DNA from: an uncultured Capnocytophaga sp.
Lineage (GTDB): Bacteria; Bacteroidota; Bacteroidia; Flavobacteriales; Flavobacteriaceae
DNA length: 18,109 nucleotides
Direction: 5' to 3'
Assembly (NCBI RefSeq): GCF_938029845.1
Contig: NZ_CALHGG010000116.1
Location: 1-18,109, forward strand
This document shows positions 1-7,172 of the stretch, piece after piece. The translations under genes and the position numbers were made by a program. The notes beneath the pieces were generated by a model. That model ran no database searches, was not told where the DNA came from, and saw nothing but the letters and a program-made list of their open reading frames with translations. Position 1 is the first letter of the stretch. The number at the start of each line of letters is the position of its first letter.

Positions 1-137
1 AGGGCTATAAGAGCCGAGGTCGCTACCTCAACCCCGAAAAGACCCTTGTGGAGACCTATCTCTATGCCCAAAAAGAGGGAGGGGCTAAGCCTGCTTTTAT
101 TGCCAAGTGGAAAGCAAAAACAATTGTTAATGGTTAA
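1..137 (+). CDS. 3' end of an unidentified protein (partial)
   Basis: An open frame enters from the left edge (first full codon at 3) and reads about 44 residues to a TAA at 135-137. The visible tail is basic and hydrophilic (it includes the run NPEKTLVETYLYAQKEGG) and I do not recognise the family. The last few codons (for TIVNG) and the stop lie inside the heptamer repeat that begins at 121, so the natural C-terminus appears to have been replaced or trimmed when that repeat arrived. Codon use looks like a normal gene and no start is visible. That it is coding is likely; its function is unknown. Confidence 0.6.
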   Translation, partial: GYKSRGRYLNPEKTLVETYLYAQKEGGAKPAFIAKWKAKTIVNG

Positions 138-154
138 TTGTCAATTGTTAATGG
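121..154 (+). repeat. Left terminal inverted repeat made of heptamers
   Basis: Degenerate tandem heptamers run in 7-nt register: ATTGTTA, ATGGTTA, ATTGTCA, ATTGTTA, ATGGCTA. The reverse complement of this block recurs at 651-684. It contains the stop codon of the upstream gene (135-137) and an alternative ATG (151) for the next gene. Confidence 0.8.
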
Positions 155-162
155 CTAAGAAA

Positions 163-516
163 ATGAAAGAGAATATATTAAAAGAGAAAAGTATGTCACT
201 TGCTGTGAGAATGGTCAATCTCTATAAGTATTTGACAGAAGAAAAAAGAGAATATGTACTTTCTAAACAAATCTTGCGCAGTGGTACCTCCGTTGGGGCT
301 ATGGTATATGAATCAGAACATTCTGAAAGCACGGCAGATTTTATTCATAAACTCGCTATTACTCAAAAAGAAATAAATGAAACCTTATATTGGTTAGAAC
401 TTCTATCAAAAACTGAATATATTACTCCAAAAGAGTATGATAGCATAAGAACAGATGCAACGGAAGTAATTAAGCTACTTACAAGCATTCTTAAAACAAT
501 AAAAAAACAGCAATGA
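163..516 (+). CDS. Four-helix bundle protein, 23S rRNA intervening-sequence type
   Basis: The product is about 117 aa and predicted all-alpha. It matches the small protein family first found encoded inside intervening sequences of 23S rRNA genes, related to the Avd accessory protein of diversity-generating retroelements. Recognisable family features are the KENILKEKS start, the VNLYKYL helix, LSKQILRSGTSVGAMVYESEH, the DFIHKLAITQKEINETLYWLELL helix pair (residues about 55-77) and a final basic helix. Members form pentameric barrels with a basic face and may bind nucleic acid, but the cellular role is not established. I chose the ATG at 163 because it gives the usual length and follows an A-rich leader (AAGAAA); an in-frame ATG at 151 lies inside the left repeat. 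The gene is enclosed by inverted repeats, and its TGA (514-516) starts the next hairpin. No TAnnTTTG promoter was found upstream, so it may depend on read-through. Confidence 0.85.
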   Translation: MKENILKEKSMSLAVRMVNLYKYLTEEKREYVLSKQILRSGTSVGAMVYESEHSESTADFIHKLAITQKEINETLYWLELLSKTEYITPKEYDSIRTDATEVIKLLTSILKTIKKQQ

Positions 517-607
517 TTATTAATTGTTAGTTGTCAATTATACAAGAGTTGGAATCGTATAATTTCTCTGTTTAGTTTGATGTAATAGACAACTAACCAT
601 TAATAAT
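516..607 (+). repeat. Inverted repeat / nested hairpin after the four-helix-bundle gene
   Basis: 516-535 and 588-607 are inverted copies matching at 19 of 20 positions. Inside them, 536-543 (AATTATAC) and 557-564 (GTATAATT) pair perfectly with a 13-nt loop. The arms are made of the same heptamer family (ATTGTTA, GTTGTCA and their inverses). The outer arm begins at the last base of the stop codon, so the transcript of the gene would end in this structure. A small 6-bp hairpin (611-616 with 620-625) follows. The structure could act as a terminator or as a recognition element; which is inferred. Confidence 0.7.
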
Positions 608-650
608 TGTAGCATTACAAATGCTTTAAAAATTAAGCATGCGTATCGCA

Positions 651-684
651 GAATTAACAATTGATAATTGATAATTAACAATTG
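651..684 (-). repeat. Right terminal inverted repeat of the cassette
   Basis: Heptamers in the opposite sense (AATTGAT, AATTGAT, AATTAAC) form a block that pairs with 121-154 at 28 of 34 positions. It contains the TTG at 668-670 that sits 20 nt upstream of the recQ -7 box. Confidence 0.8.
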
Positions 685-698
685 AATTTGTATTTTTG
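668..698 (+). promoter_or_regulatory. Predicted recQ promoter
   Basis: TATTTTTG at 691-698 fits the Bacteroidetes -7 consensus TAnnTTTG. A TTG at 668-670 lies 20 nt upstream, the expected -33 spacing. Transcription would start near 705, leaving a leader of about 14 nt before the ATG at 719. The -33 TTG lies inside the right cassette repeat. Confidence 0.6.
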
Positions 699-718
699 TC
701 GGCTCAAAACACGTCCTT

Positions 719-2626
719 ATGCACCCGCTTGCCTTAGAAATTCTGAAGAAACACTGGGGGTACGACCAATTTCGTCCTGCTCAGGAACCTATCATTGATG
801 CTATTCTTCAGGGAAAAGACACACTGGCTATGCTCCCCACAGGCGGGGGTAAGTCTCTCTGCTTCCAAGTCCCTGCGATGGTCAAGGAAGGCGTATGCTT
901 GGTGATCTCTCCCTTGATTTCACTCATGGAAGACCAAGTGCGCAACCTCTCCGAAAAAGGGATTTCCGCCTTAGCTCTCACTGGAAATATTCCCTTTTAT
1001 GAGCTGGAGCGTCTGCTAAACAATGTGCAGAGTGAAGCCTATAAGTTTCTATACATGGCTCCTGAACGCTTGAACAATGAGCAAGTACTCTATCGGCTTA
1101 AGCACACCCCTTTGAGCTACATTGTCATAGATGAAGCACACTGTATTTCCCACTGGGGAAAGGACTTCCGCCCCTCGTACTTGGAGTGTAAAAGGCTTAG
1201 AGAATGGTTCCCCTCTCTGCCTATTGTCGCCCTTACGGCTACTGCCACCGATAAGGTACAGGCCGATATACTGGAGCTGTTACAAATCCCCAAGGCAACT
1301 GTGATCAAGGGAAGTCTTGTTCGTCCTTCTCTGGCCTATATGACCTATTATATAGAAGACAAATGGGAACGACTCAAGCGTATTCTCACCAAGAATAAAG
1401 AAAGTAGTATCATATATGTACGCAACCGACGATTGAGTGAGGAGCTAGCACAACACCTAAGTGAAGAGGGTTTTTCAGCCACCAGTTTCCATGGAGGACT
1501 CTCCACCGAGGAGAAGAGCCAGCGCTTAGGTATGTGGAAGTTGGACGATATACAAGTGATGGTCGCTACCAATGCCTTCGGTATGGGAATTGATAAGGCT
1601 GATGTACGTACTGTTATCCATTGGGACTTGCCTAGCTCCTTGGAGGACTATTTCCAAGAGGCAGGGCGCGCAGGACGAGACAATCATAAGGCTTTTGCTA
1701 TTATCTTATACAACGATAATGACGTCAAGAAACTAGTGATAGATACCGAGCGAAGCCAAGTTTCTATACCTTTTCTAAAGGAGCTATACCCTAAGCTCTG
1801 TAACCATTTCCAAATAGCCATAGGCGAAGGCGATGGGACTACTCATTTTTTCAATCTGGCCGACTTTGCCTCACGAACACAAATGGATGCTCTGAAAGTG
1901 TATCAGGCTTTGGAAATTCTTGACCGCAATGGGGTACTCACGCTCAGCCAAGCCTTTTTCAGGAAGGCGAGCGTACAGATACTCCACTCAAGCGAAGAAG
2001 TCATTAACTATCTTTCTCAAAATCTGTCCCTAAAAGAATTACTCTTTTTCCTTATGCGCAAATATGCAGGTATTCATGAACAACATATCTCCTTCAGAGT
2101 AGAGAAAATAGCAGCTAACCTACATATAAGTAGCTTGGAAGTACAACAGCAGTTAGAAAAATTACAACAAGATGGCGTCATCGCCTACAAGAGCGAACAT
2201 ACCGATGCCGAAATCACCTTTTTGATGCCTCGTGATGACGATAGAACGATCAACTATATCGCCCCCCAAGTGAAATGGTTCAACCAACACAAGGAAGCCC
2301 AATGCAAAGATGTACTCAGCTATATAGAACAAACCGATTGTTGTAACCAACGATTTCTGTTATCCTACTTTGGAGAAAACCTCAAGGAGGATTGTGGTAT
2401 CTGTTCTCACTGCATAGAAAGCAAGCAAAAAAATCTCTCAAAAGAACGCATAGAGGTCATTTCTCAAGAGCTACTAACCCTCATCGCCTACAATCCTATG
2501 ACCTCTCAAGAGATATGTTGTGCTTCTTCCTACCACGAATGGGAAATCCTACACGTCCTCACCCTACTCTTGGACGAGGAAAGAATAAAACTACTCCCTA
2601 CAAATCAGTATTTGGTTAGTAACTAG
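719..2626 (+). CDS. recQ: RecQ-family ATP-dependent DNA helicase
   Basis: 3'-5' superfamily 2 DNA helicase (635 aa), expected to act in recombination and repair in the cytoplasm. All core motifs are visible: motif 0 FRPAQ (18-22), Walker A TGGGKS (41-46), motif Ia SPLISLMEDQV, DEAH (138-141), TATAT (173-177), motif IV around IIYVRNRR (231-238), and ATNAFGMGIDKADVR with QEAGRAGRD (313-321, arginine finger). After the core (about 340) come winged-helix-like segments (about 375-415 and 455-505). A cysteine cluster follows near the C-terminus (C541, C542, C559, C562, C565) with the RecQ zinc signature LLSYFGE...CGxCxxC. In E. coli RecQ this zinc domain directly follows the core, so here the order is shifted. 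There is no room for an HRDC domain after it. Bacteroidota often encode a second, HRDC-bearing RecQ; this one looks like the short paralogue. It is a single gene with its own promoter. Confidence 0.93.
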   Translation: MHPLALEILKKHWGYDQFRPAQEPIIDAILQGKDTLAMLPTGGGKSLCFQVPAMVKEGVCLVISPLISLMEDQVRNLSEKGISALALTGNIPFYELERLLNNVQSEAYKFLYMAPERLNNEQVLYRLKHTPLSYIVIDEAHCISHWGKDFRPSYLECKRLREWFPSLPIVALTATATDKVQADILELLQIPKATVIKGSLVRPSLAYMTYYIEDKWERLKRILTKNKESSIIYVRNRRLSEELAQHLSEEGFSATSFHGGLSTEEKSQRLGMWKLDDIQVMVATNAFGMGIDKADVRTVIHWDLPSSLEDYFQEAGRAGRDNHKAFAIILYNDNDVKKLVIDTERSQVSIPFLKELYPKLCNHFQIAIGEGDGTTHFFNLADFASRTQMDALKVYQALEILDRNGVLTLSQAFFRKASVQILHSSEEVINYLSQNLSLKELLFFLMRKYAGIHEQHISFRVEKIAANLHISSLEVQQQLEKLQQDGVIAYKSEHTDAEITFLMPRDDDRTINYIAPQVKWFNQHKEAQCKDVLSYIEQTDCCNQRFLLSYFGENLKEDCGICSHCIESKQKNLSKERIEVISQELLTLIAYNPMTSQEICCASSYHEWEILHVLTLLLDEERIKLLPTNQYLVSN

Positions 2627-2762
2627 CGATTTGCCGATTTGTCAATTTGTCGATTTGTAGATTTGTCGATTTGTCGATTTGCTCATTGACTAATTGGCTC
2701 ATCGGCTAATTGGCTCATCAGCTCATTGGCTCATCAGTTCATCGACTCATCGGCTAATTGGT
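2627..2762 (+). repeat. Octamer tandem array 1 (17 units in perfect register)
   Basis: The array begins at the base after the recQ stop and runs 17 degenerate 8-nt units without a register slip. The first half is CGATTTGT-like (CGATTTGC, CAATTTGT, AGATTTGT) and the second half is TCATTGGC-like (TAATTGGC, TCATCGGC, TCATCAGC). A common pattern is NNATYNGY. It separates recQ from the convergent minus-strand gene, whose stop codon (2747-2749) falls inside it. No protein-like or hairpin terminator signal is seen. Confidence 0.85.
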
Positions 2763-3151
2763 ATGCTCGTTCCTCGTATAAAAAGCTGCTTTTTTCGTCG
2801 GGGTCTTTGTTTTTGTTGAATAGGATGCGGTGGAGTAAATGCTGTAGGGCACTGAGTTGGAGCGAGACACTCGGTTAGGGTTGCAGGGTTCTCGACAGGC
2901 GTGGCGGGGCGCCCAGCTGGGGTCGCAGAGTGCTTGGTAGGAGTAACAGGTCGCCCAGCTGGCATGGTAGGGTGTTCAGCAGGAGTGGATTGTCGTGTGG
3001 GTAGTTCCTCTTCTTCCCACCCCTCAATACTCATAAGGGCTTTTATAGCATTGAGTTGTTCACGTATGTTGGGATAGACAACTGCCTCCCCTTGCACTTG
3101 AGGCTGACCTTGAGCAATACCCCAAAGCACTTGAATGATTTGCTTTTTCAT
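2747..3151 (-). CDS. Hypothetical protein with a Pro/Thr-rich repeat tail
   Basis: 134 aa, family not recognised. Residues 1-45 look like an ordered basic/amphipathic segment (it includes YPNIREQLNAIKALMSIEGW) with normal codon use. Residues 56-97 are three 14-residue imperfect repeats, each beginning TP and the first two containing PAGRP (TP at 56, 70 and 84). The tail from 115 is Arg/Lys-rich and its last residues are encoded by octamer array 1. The repeat segment is visibly richer in G and C than its surroundings. The start at 3151 follows an A-rich leader (AAAGAAAA), and a good promoter lies upstream at 3251-3281, which supports expression. It is convergent with recQ. It may be a remnant of a longer, possibly phage-type gene extended by repeats; no function is assigned. 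Confidence 0.55.
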   Translation of the reverse strand: MKKQIIQVLWGIAQGQPQVQGEAVVYPNIREQLNAIKALMSIEGWEEEELPTRQSTPAEHPTMPAGRPVTPTKHSATPAGRPATPVENPATLTECLAPTQCPTAFTPPHPIQQKQRPRRKKQLFIRGTSIPISR

Positions 3152-3250
3152 TTTTCTTTAAGGATTATAGAATTTAGAGTTATTAGGATTACAGAATTAC
3201 AACGTTTACCAATACATTTTTCAATTTTTGCTTTTCACTTAATTAGGTTG

Positions 3251-3281
3251 CAAAATTACAACATTTAAATCGTAAAATCAA
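3251..3281 (-). promoter_or_regulatory. Predicted promoter of the minus-strand hypothetical gene
   Basis: Read on the minus strand, 3258-3251 is TAATTTTG (consensus TAnnTTTG). A TTG at 3281-3279 lies 20 nt upstream. The start would be near 3244, giving an AT-rich leader of about 90 nt. Confidence 0.5.
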
Positions 3282-3311
3282 TAATTAGTAATAATAAAAA
3301 GAAGTTAAATT

Positions 3312-3415
3312 AATTAGTCGATTTGCCAATTAGCTAATTAGTCAATTAAATTAACTCATTGGCAAATCAGCTCATCGACTCATCGACTCATTGGCAAATC
3401 GACTCATCAACTAAT
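3312..3415 (+). repeat. Octamer tandem array 2 (13 units in perfect register)
   Basis: Units keep 8-nt register throughout: AATTAGTC, GATTTGCC, AATTAGCT and so on, then CGACTCAT (several copies) and TGGCAAAT (twice). They belong to the same degenerate family as array 1 and read in the same + strand sense (TCATTGGC, TCATCGAC, AAATCGAC when framed alike). The array lies between the two divergent promoters. Confidence 0.85.
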
Positions 3416-3535
3416 TGCATAAAAATCAAATATTTACAAAACAACCTACTATCCCATACCATCTAAAATTACTTACAAAATTGAAAAACATGAAAAAATG
3501 TCAGTTTTTTTTATGCTGATAACAGAATTTTTTTG

Positions 3536-3543
3536 TACTTTTG
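3536..3543 (+). promoter_or_regulatory. Predicted secA promoter -7 box
   Basis: TACTTTTG matches TAnnTTTG. A -33 TTG is not present at the ideal distance (a CTG at 3516-3518 is the nearest match). The predicted start is near 3550, so the leader to the ATG at 3622 is about 70 nt. Confidence 0.5.
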
Positions 3544-3621
3544 TCAGCCAAAATAAATATGGTATATTTTTTGAGTAGGGATTACTTGTTTTTTTAATTT
3601 AAATATAATAAAATACTTTTT

Positions 3622-6600
3622 ATGAGTTTGATAAGTTCATTAATAAAAATCTTTGTCGGTGATAAGGCCAAGAAAGATATGAAGGAAATTGCACCATTGG
3701 TGGAGCAGATTAATGCACACCAAAAGCAATATAAGTCGCTAAGCAACGATGAGTTACGTGCCAAAACCACCGCTTTCAAGGAACGTATCGCCGCCGCCCG
3801 CTCGGAGTTTGAGCAAAAAATACAAACCCTCAAATCCCAAGCCGATGCTACCAATGATATCGACCAAAAAGAAGATTTTTATACTGAAATAGACAAGCTA
3901 ACCGATGAGGCTTACAAGGCTGGTGAAAAGGTGCTTAACGAAATTCTTCCTGAAGCCTTTGCAGTAGTAAAAGAAACTGCTCAGCGCTTTGTGGATAATT
4001 CTACTCTTGAGGTAACCGCTTCTCCTTATGATAGAGAGCTTGCTTCTATGAAAGATTATGTAAGCATTGAGGGAGAGAAAGCCCTTTGGAAAAACTCTTG
4101 GGATGCAGCTGGAAAGCCTATCACTTGGGATATGGTACATTATGATGTACAGCTCATTGGAGGGATTGCTTTGCACCAAGGAAAAATTGCAGAGATGCAA
4201 ACAGGGGAAGGTAAAACTCTGGTGGCTACCTTGCCGCTTTACCTTAACGCCCTCACTGGCAATGGAGTACATTTGGTTACTGTGAACGACTACTTGGCTC
4301 GCCGAGACAGTGCTTGGATGGCTCCTCTTTTCCAATTCCATGGCCTGAAGGTGGAATGTATAGATAACTATCAACCTAACTCTCCTGGTCGCCGTATGGC
4401 TTATGCTGCTGATATCACCTATGGTACCAACAACGAATTTGGTTTTGACTACCTTCGTGACAATATGGCACATACGCCTGATGAGCTTGTACAACGTCCT
4501 CATAACTACGCCATTGTCGATGAGGTGGATTCCGTACTCATTGACGATGCCCGTACACCGCTGATTATCTCTGGTCCTATGCCTCGTGGAGAATTCCATG
4601 AGTTTGATGTATTCAAGCCTGCTGTGGAAGCCCTTGTGGAAAAACAACGCAAGCACCTAACCAACGTTTTGGCTGAGGCGAAAAAGCTCATTGCTGAAGG
4701 AAATACCAAAGATGGAGGCGTACTCCTCTTGCGCGTACACCGCGGACTCCCTAAGAACAAGGCGCTAATTAAGTTCCTCAGTGAAGAGGGTATGAAACAG
4801 CTCCTGCAAAAGACAGAAAACTACTATATGCAGGATAACAACCGTGAGATGCACAAGATAGATGAGGATCTCCTTTTTGTTATCAACGAAAAAAACAACC
4901 AAATAGAACTTACCGATAAGGGTATCAATGAAATGTCACAAGGAGAGGACAAAAACTTCTTCGTGATGCCTGACATAGGGGCAGAAATTGCCAATATTGA
5001 AAAACAAAACCTTTCCAAAGAGGAAGAAAACGCTCTTAAGGACAAGCTCTACCAAGAGTTTGGAGAAAAAAGCGAACGCATCCATACTGTAAATCAATTG
5101 CTCAAGGCTTATACCCTTTTCGAAAAGGATATTGAGTACGTAGTGATTGATAACAAAGTCCTTATCGTGGATGAACAAACAGGACGTATTATGGACGGAC
5201 GTCGCTACTCCGATGGACTACATCAGGCTATCGAAGCCAAAGAAAATGTACAGGTGGAAGCCGCTACCCAAACCTATGCAACAATCACCCTACAAAACTA
5301 CTTCCGTATGTACCGCAAGCTCTCTGGTATGACAGGTACTGCGACTACTGAAGCGGGTGAGTTCTGGGAAATCTATAAATTGGACGTAATGGAAATCCCT
5401 ACCAACCGTCCTATTGCCCGCAAAGACCAAAATGACCAAATCTATAGAACCAAACGTGAGAAATACAATGCGGTGATTGAGGAGGTAGTAAGCCTCTCCC
5501 AAGCAGGGCGTCCTGTACTTATTGGTACTACCTCTGTGGAGGTATCCGAACTCTTGAGCCGTATGCTTAAGCTCCGCAACATCCCTCACAATGTATTGAA
5601 CGCCAAGCTCCACAAGAAAGAGGCAGAGATTGTAGCCGAAGCAGGTAAGAAAGGTGTAGTTACCATAGCCACCAACATGGCAGGTCGTGGTACGGATATC
5701 AAGCTCACCGATGAAGTAAAAGAAGCAGGCGGTTTAGCTATTATCGGTACTGAAAGACATGATTCTCGCCGTGTGGACAGACAGTTACGTGGTCGTTCTG
5801 GTCGTCAGGGAGACCCAGGTAGTTCTAAGTTCTTCGTATCCTTCGAGGATAACCTTATGCGCCTCTATGGTATGGAACGTGCTATCAAGTTCCTAGACCG
5901 CCTAGGACAAGGTCTCAAGGAAGGAGAAGTATTGGAACACCCTATCATCACCAAGAACGTAGAGAAAGCACAGAAAAAAGTAGAAGAAAACAACTTCGGT
6001 ATTCGTAAGCGCTTGCTCGAATATGATGACGTGATGAATGCACAGCGTGAGGTAATCTATAAGCGCCGCCGCCATGCCCTCTATGGAGAACGCTTACAAG
6101 TGGATATTGCCGATATCATCTATGATACGCTTGAAAGTATCTTGGAAAGTAACAAACCAGGTAATGATTACAAAAACTTTGAATACGAGCACTTTAAGTA
6201 TTTCGGAGTAGGACCTAAAGTTTCCCAAGACGAATTTCACAGAAAGCCTATTAAGGAACTCCTTAAGGTGATTTATCCTGAGTTACTCACCCTATACAAA
6301 GCCCATAATGATACCAATGCCGCTATCGCTTACCCTGTGATAAAGAGTGTATATGAGGATCAGAGCAACCAATTTGAGCGTATTGTAGTACCTTTTACCG
6401 ATGGACAAAAAGGATTAAATATTACCACTGATCTCAAAGAAGCTTATGAAAGTGAAGGTAAGCAGATTATTGTAGATTTTGAGAAAAACATCTCCTTAGC
6501 TATCATAGATGATGCATGGAAAACACACCTCCGCCAGATGGATGAGTTGAAACAATCCGTTCAGCTAGCCACTCACGAGCAGAAAGACCCCTTGCTCATC

Positions 6601-6984
6601 TATAAGCTTGAGGCTTATAACCTCTTCAAGGATATGGTCGATAGGGTCAATAAGGAGATTGTAGCTTTCCTTTTCCATGCACACCTACCACAAGCACAAC
6701 CACCTTTGCAGGAAGCCCATGAGGTAAGACGTGCTCCTGAGCACTTGCAAACAAGCAAGGAGGAAGTTCTCAATTCCGACGAGCTAGCTCAGAGAAATCG
6801 TGAAGCAGGTCAGCAAGCCTCCCCTGCCCCACAAGTAACAGAACCTATCGTACGTGACCAACCTAAAATAGGACGTAATGACAAGGTTGAAATCCAGAAT
6901 ATTCTCAATGGAGAAATCAAGGAAATGAAGTACAAACAAGCTATTCCTTTCTTAGAAAGAGGAGATTGGGTGATTAAGCGCTAG
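3622..6984 (+). CDS. secA: Preprotein translocase ATPase SecA
   Basis: Motor ATPase that pushes unfolded preproteins through SecYEG at the inner membrane. Visible elements: helix-rich N-terminus, Walker A QTGEGKT (193-199), DEVD Walker B (300-303) followed by SVLIDDARTPLIISG, VDEQTGRIMDGRRYSDGLHQAIEAKE in the preprotein cross-linking region, SGMTGTA opening the second ATPase fold, ATNMAGRGTDI (683-693) and QLRGRSGRQGDPG with the conserved arginines. At 1120 aa it is about 200 residues longer than E. coli SecA (901). Extra length includes a Lys/Glu-rich segment around 335-420 and a linker before the tail, both usual in Bacteroidota. The usual C-terminal CxC...CH zinc motif that binds SecB and lipids is absent; the chain ends with a GRNDKV...GEIKEMKYKQA segment and WVIKR. 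The start at 3622 gives the standard N-terminus. Monocistronic, with its own promoter and terminator. Confidence 0.97.
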   Translation: MSLISSLIKIFVGDKAKKDMKEIAPLVEQINAHQKQYKSLSNDELRAKTTAFKERIAAARSEFEQKIQTLKSQADATNDIDQKEDFYTEIDKLTDEAYKAGEKVLNEILPEAFAVVKETAQRFVDNSTLEVTASPYDRELASMKDYVSIEGEKALWKNSWDAAGKPITWDMVHYDVQLIGGIALHQGKIAEMQTGEGKTLVATLPLYLNALTGNGVHLVTVNDYLARRDSAWMAPLFQFHGLKVECIDNYQPNSPGRRMAYAADITYGTNNEFGFDYLRDNMAHTPDELVQRPHNYAIVDEVDSVLIDDARTPLIISGPMPRGEFHEFDVFKPAVEALVEKQRKHLTNVLAEAKKLIAEGNTKDGGVLLLRVHRGLPKNKALIKFLSEEGMKQLLQKTENYYMQDNNREMHKIDEDLLFVINEKNNQIELTDKGINEMSQGEDKNFFVMPDIGAEIANIEKQNLSKEEENALKDKLYQEFGEKSERIHTVNQLLKAYTLFEKDIEYVVIDNKVLIVDEQTGRIMDGRRYSDGLHQAIEAKENVQVEAATQTYATITLQNYFRMYRKLSGMTGTATTEAGEFWEIYKLDVMEIPTNRPIARKDQNDQIYRTKREKYNAVIEEVVSLSQAGRPVLIGTTSVEVSELLSRMLKLRNIPHNVLNAKLHKKEAEIVAEAGKKGVVTIATNMAGRGTDIKLTDEVKEAGGLAIIGTERHDSRRVDRQLRGRSGRQGDPGSSKFFVSFEDNLMRLYGMERAIKFLDRLGQGLKEGEVLEHPIITKNVEKAQKKVEENNFGIRKRLLEYDDVMNAQREVIYKRRRHALYGERLQVDIADIIYDTLESILESNKPGNDYKNFEYEHFKYFGVGPKVSQDEFHRKPIKELLKVIYPELLTLYKAHNDTNAAIAYPVIKSVYEDQSNQFERIVVPFTDGQKGLNITTDLKEAYESEGKQIIVDFEKNISLAIIDDAWKTHLRQMDELKQSVQLATHEQKDPLLIYKLEAYNLFKDMVDRVNKEIVAFLFHAHLPQAQPPLQEAHEVRRAPEHLQTSKEEVLNSDELAQRNREAGQQASPAPQVTEPIVRDQPKIGRNDKVEIQNILNGEIKEMKYKQAIPFLERGDWVIKR

Positions 6985-7010
6985 ACCTTACTATTATTAT
7001 CTATAAATCA

Positions 7011-7054
7011 GAAAGAAGTAACCCTTGAAATAGGGGTTGCTTCTTTCCTTTTTT
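7011..7054 (+). terminator. Intrinsic terminator after secA
   Basis: A 14-bp stem pairs 7011-7024 (GAAAGAAGTAACCC) with 7034-7047 (GGGTTGCTTCTTTC), including one G-U pair, across a 9-nt loop. A T-run follows at 7049-7054. It lies 27 nt after the secA stop. Confidence 0.85.
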
Positions 7055-7095
7055 ACTCACTAAGAATTTTTTTCTATAATTTTCTAAGATAACAC

Positions 7096-7126
7096 TTGTA
7101 TAATTACAAATTTATATTTAAATTTG
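7096..7126 (+). promoter_or_regulatory. Predicted promoter of the alpha-2-macroglobulin gene
   Basis: TAAATTTG at 7119-7126 is a full match to TAnnTTTG. A TTG at 7096-7098 is 20 nt upstream. Transcription would start near 7133, about 40 nt before the ATG. This is the best promoter in the window. Confidence 0.7.
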
Positions 7127-7172
7127 CGGTACGAATTGGTGTGCTTCTAGCCACATTACTAAATATAGTATT

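Larger units (their letters stand above)
121..684 (+). mobile_element. Candidate non-autonomous cassette carrying an IVS-type four-helix-bundle gene
   Basis: The segment is bounded by inverted repeats 121-154 and 651-684 that match at 28 of 34 positions when one is reverse-complemented. Its only gene is the four-helix-bundle protein, followed by an internal inverted repeat at 516-607. No transposase is present and no target duplication is obvious in the flanking bases. The left end interrupts the coding end of the upstream gene, and the right end abuts the recQ promoter. The inverted repeats are seen directly; mobility is inferred from them and from the known habit of this protein family of lying in inserted segments (the IVS of 23S rRNA genes). 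Confidence 0.5.
3152..3621. other. Divergent intergenic region between the hypothetical gene and secA
   Basis: 470 bp with no credible gene. From left to right it holds an AT-rich leader of the minus-strand gene, its promoter (3251-3281), a featureless AT-rich stretch, octamer array 2 (3312-3415), more AT-rich DNA with poly-A/T runs, and the secA promoter (3536-3543) with a leader of about 70 nt. Confidence 0.8.

Noticed and set aside
46..162. Longer start for the four-helix-bundle gene, at 46
   Set aside because: The extension overlaps the upstream gene in another frame and the left repeat, and family members are about 118 aa long. The ATG at 163 fits that length.
2627..3415. CRISPR array
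   Set aside because: Repeats are contiguous 8-nt degenerate units without spacers, and no cas genes are present.
3898..4656. 252-aa open frame antisense to secA
   Set aside because: It is the reverse strand of highly conserved secA codons, with no family features; other antisense frames within secA and the macroglobulin gene are the same kind of shadow.
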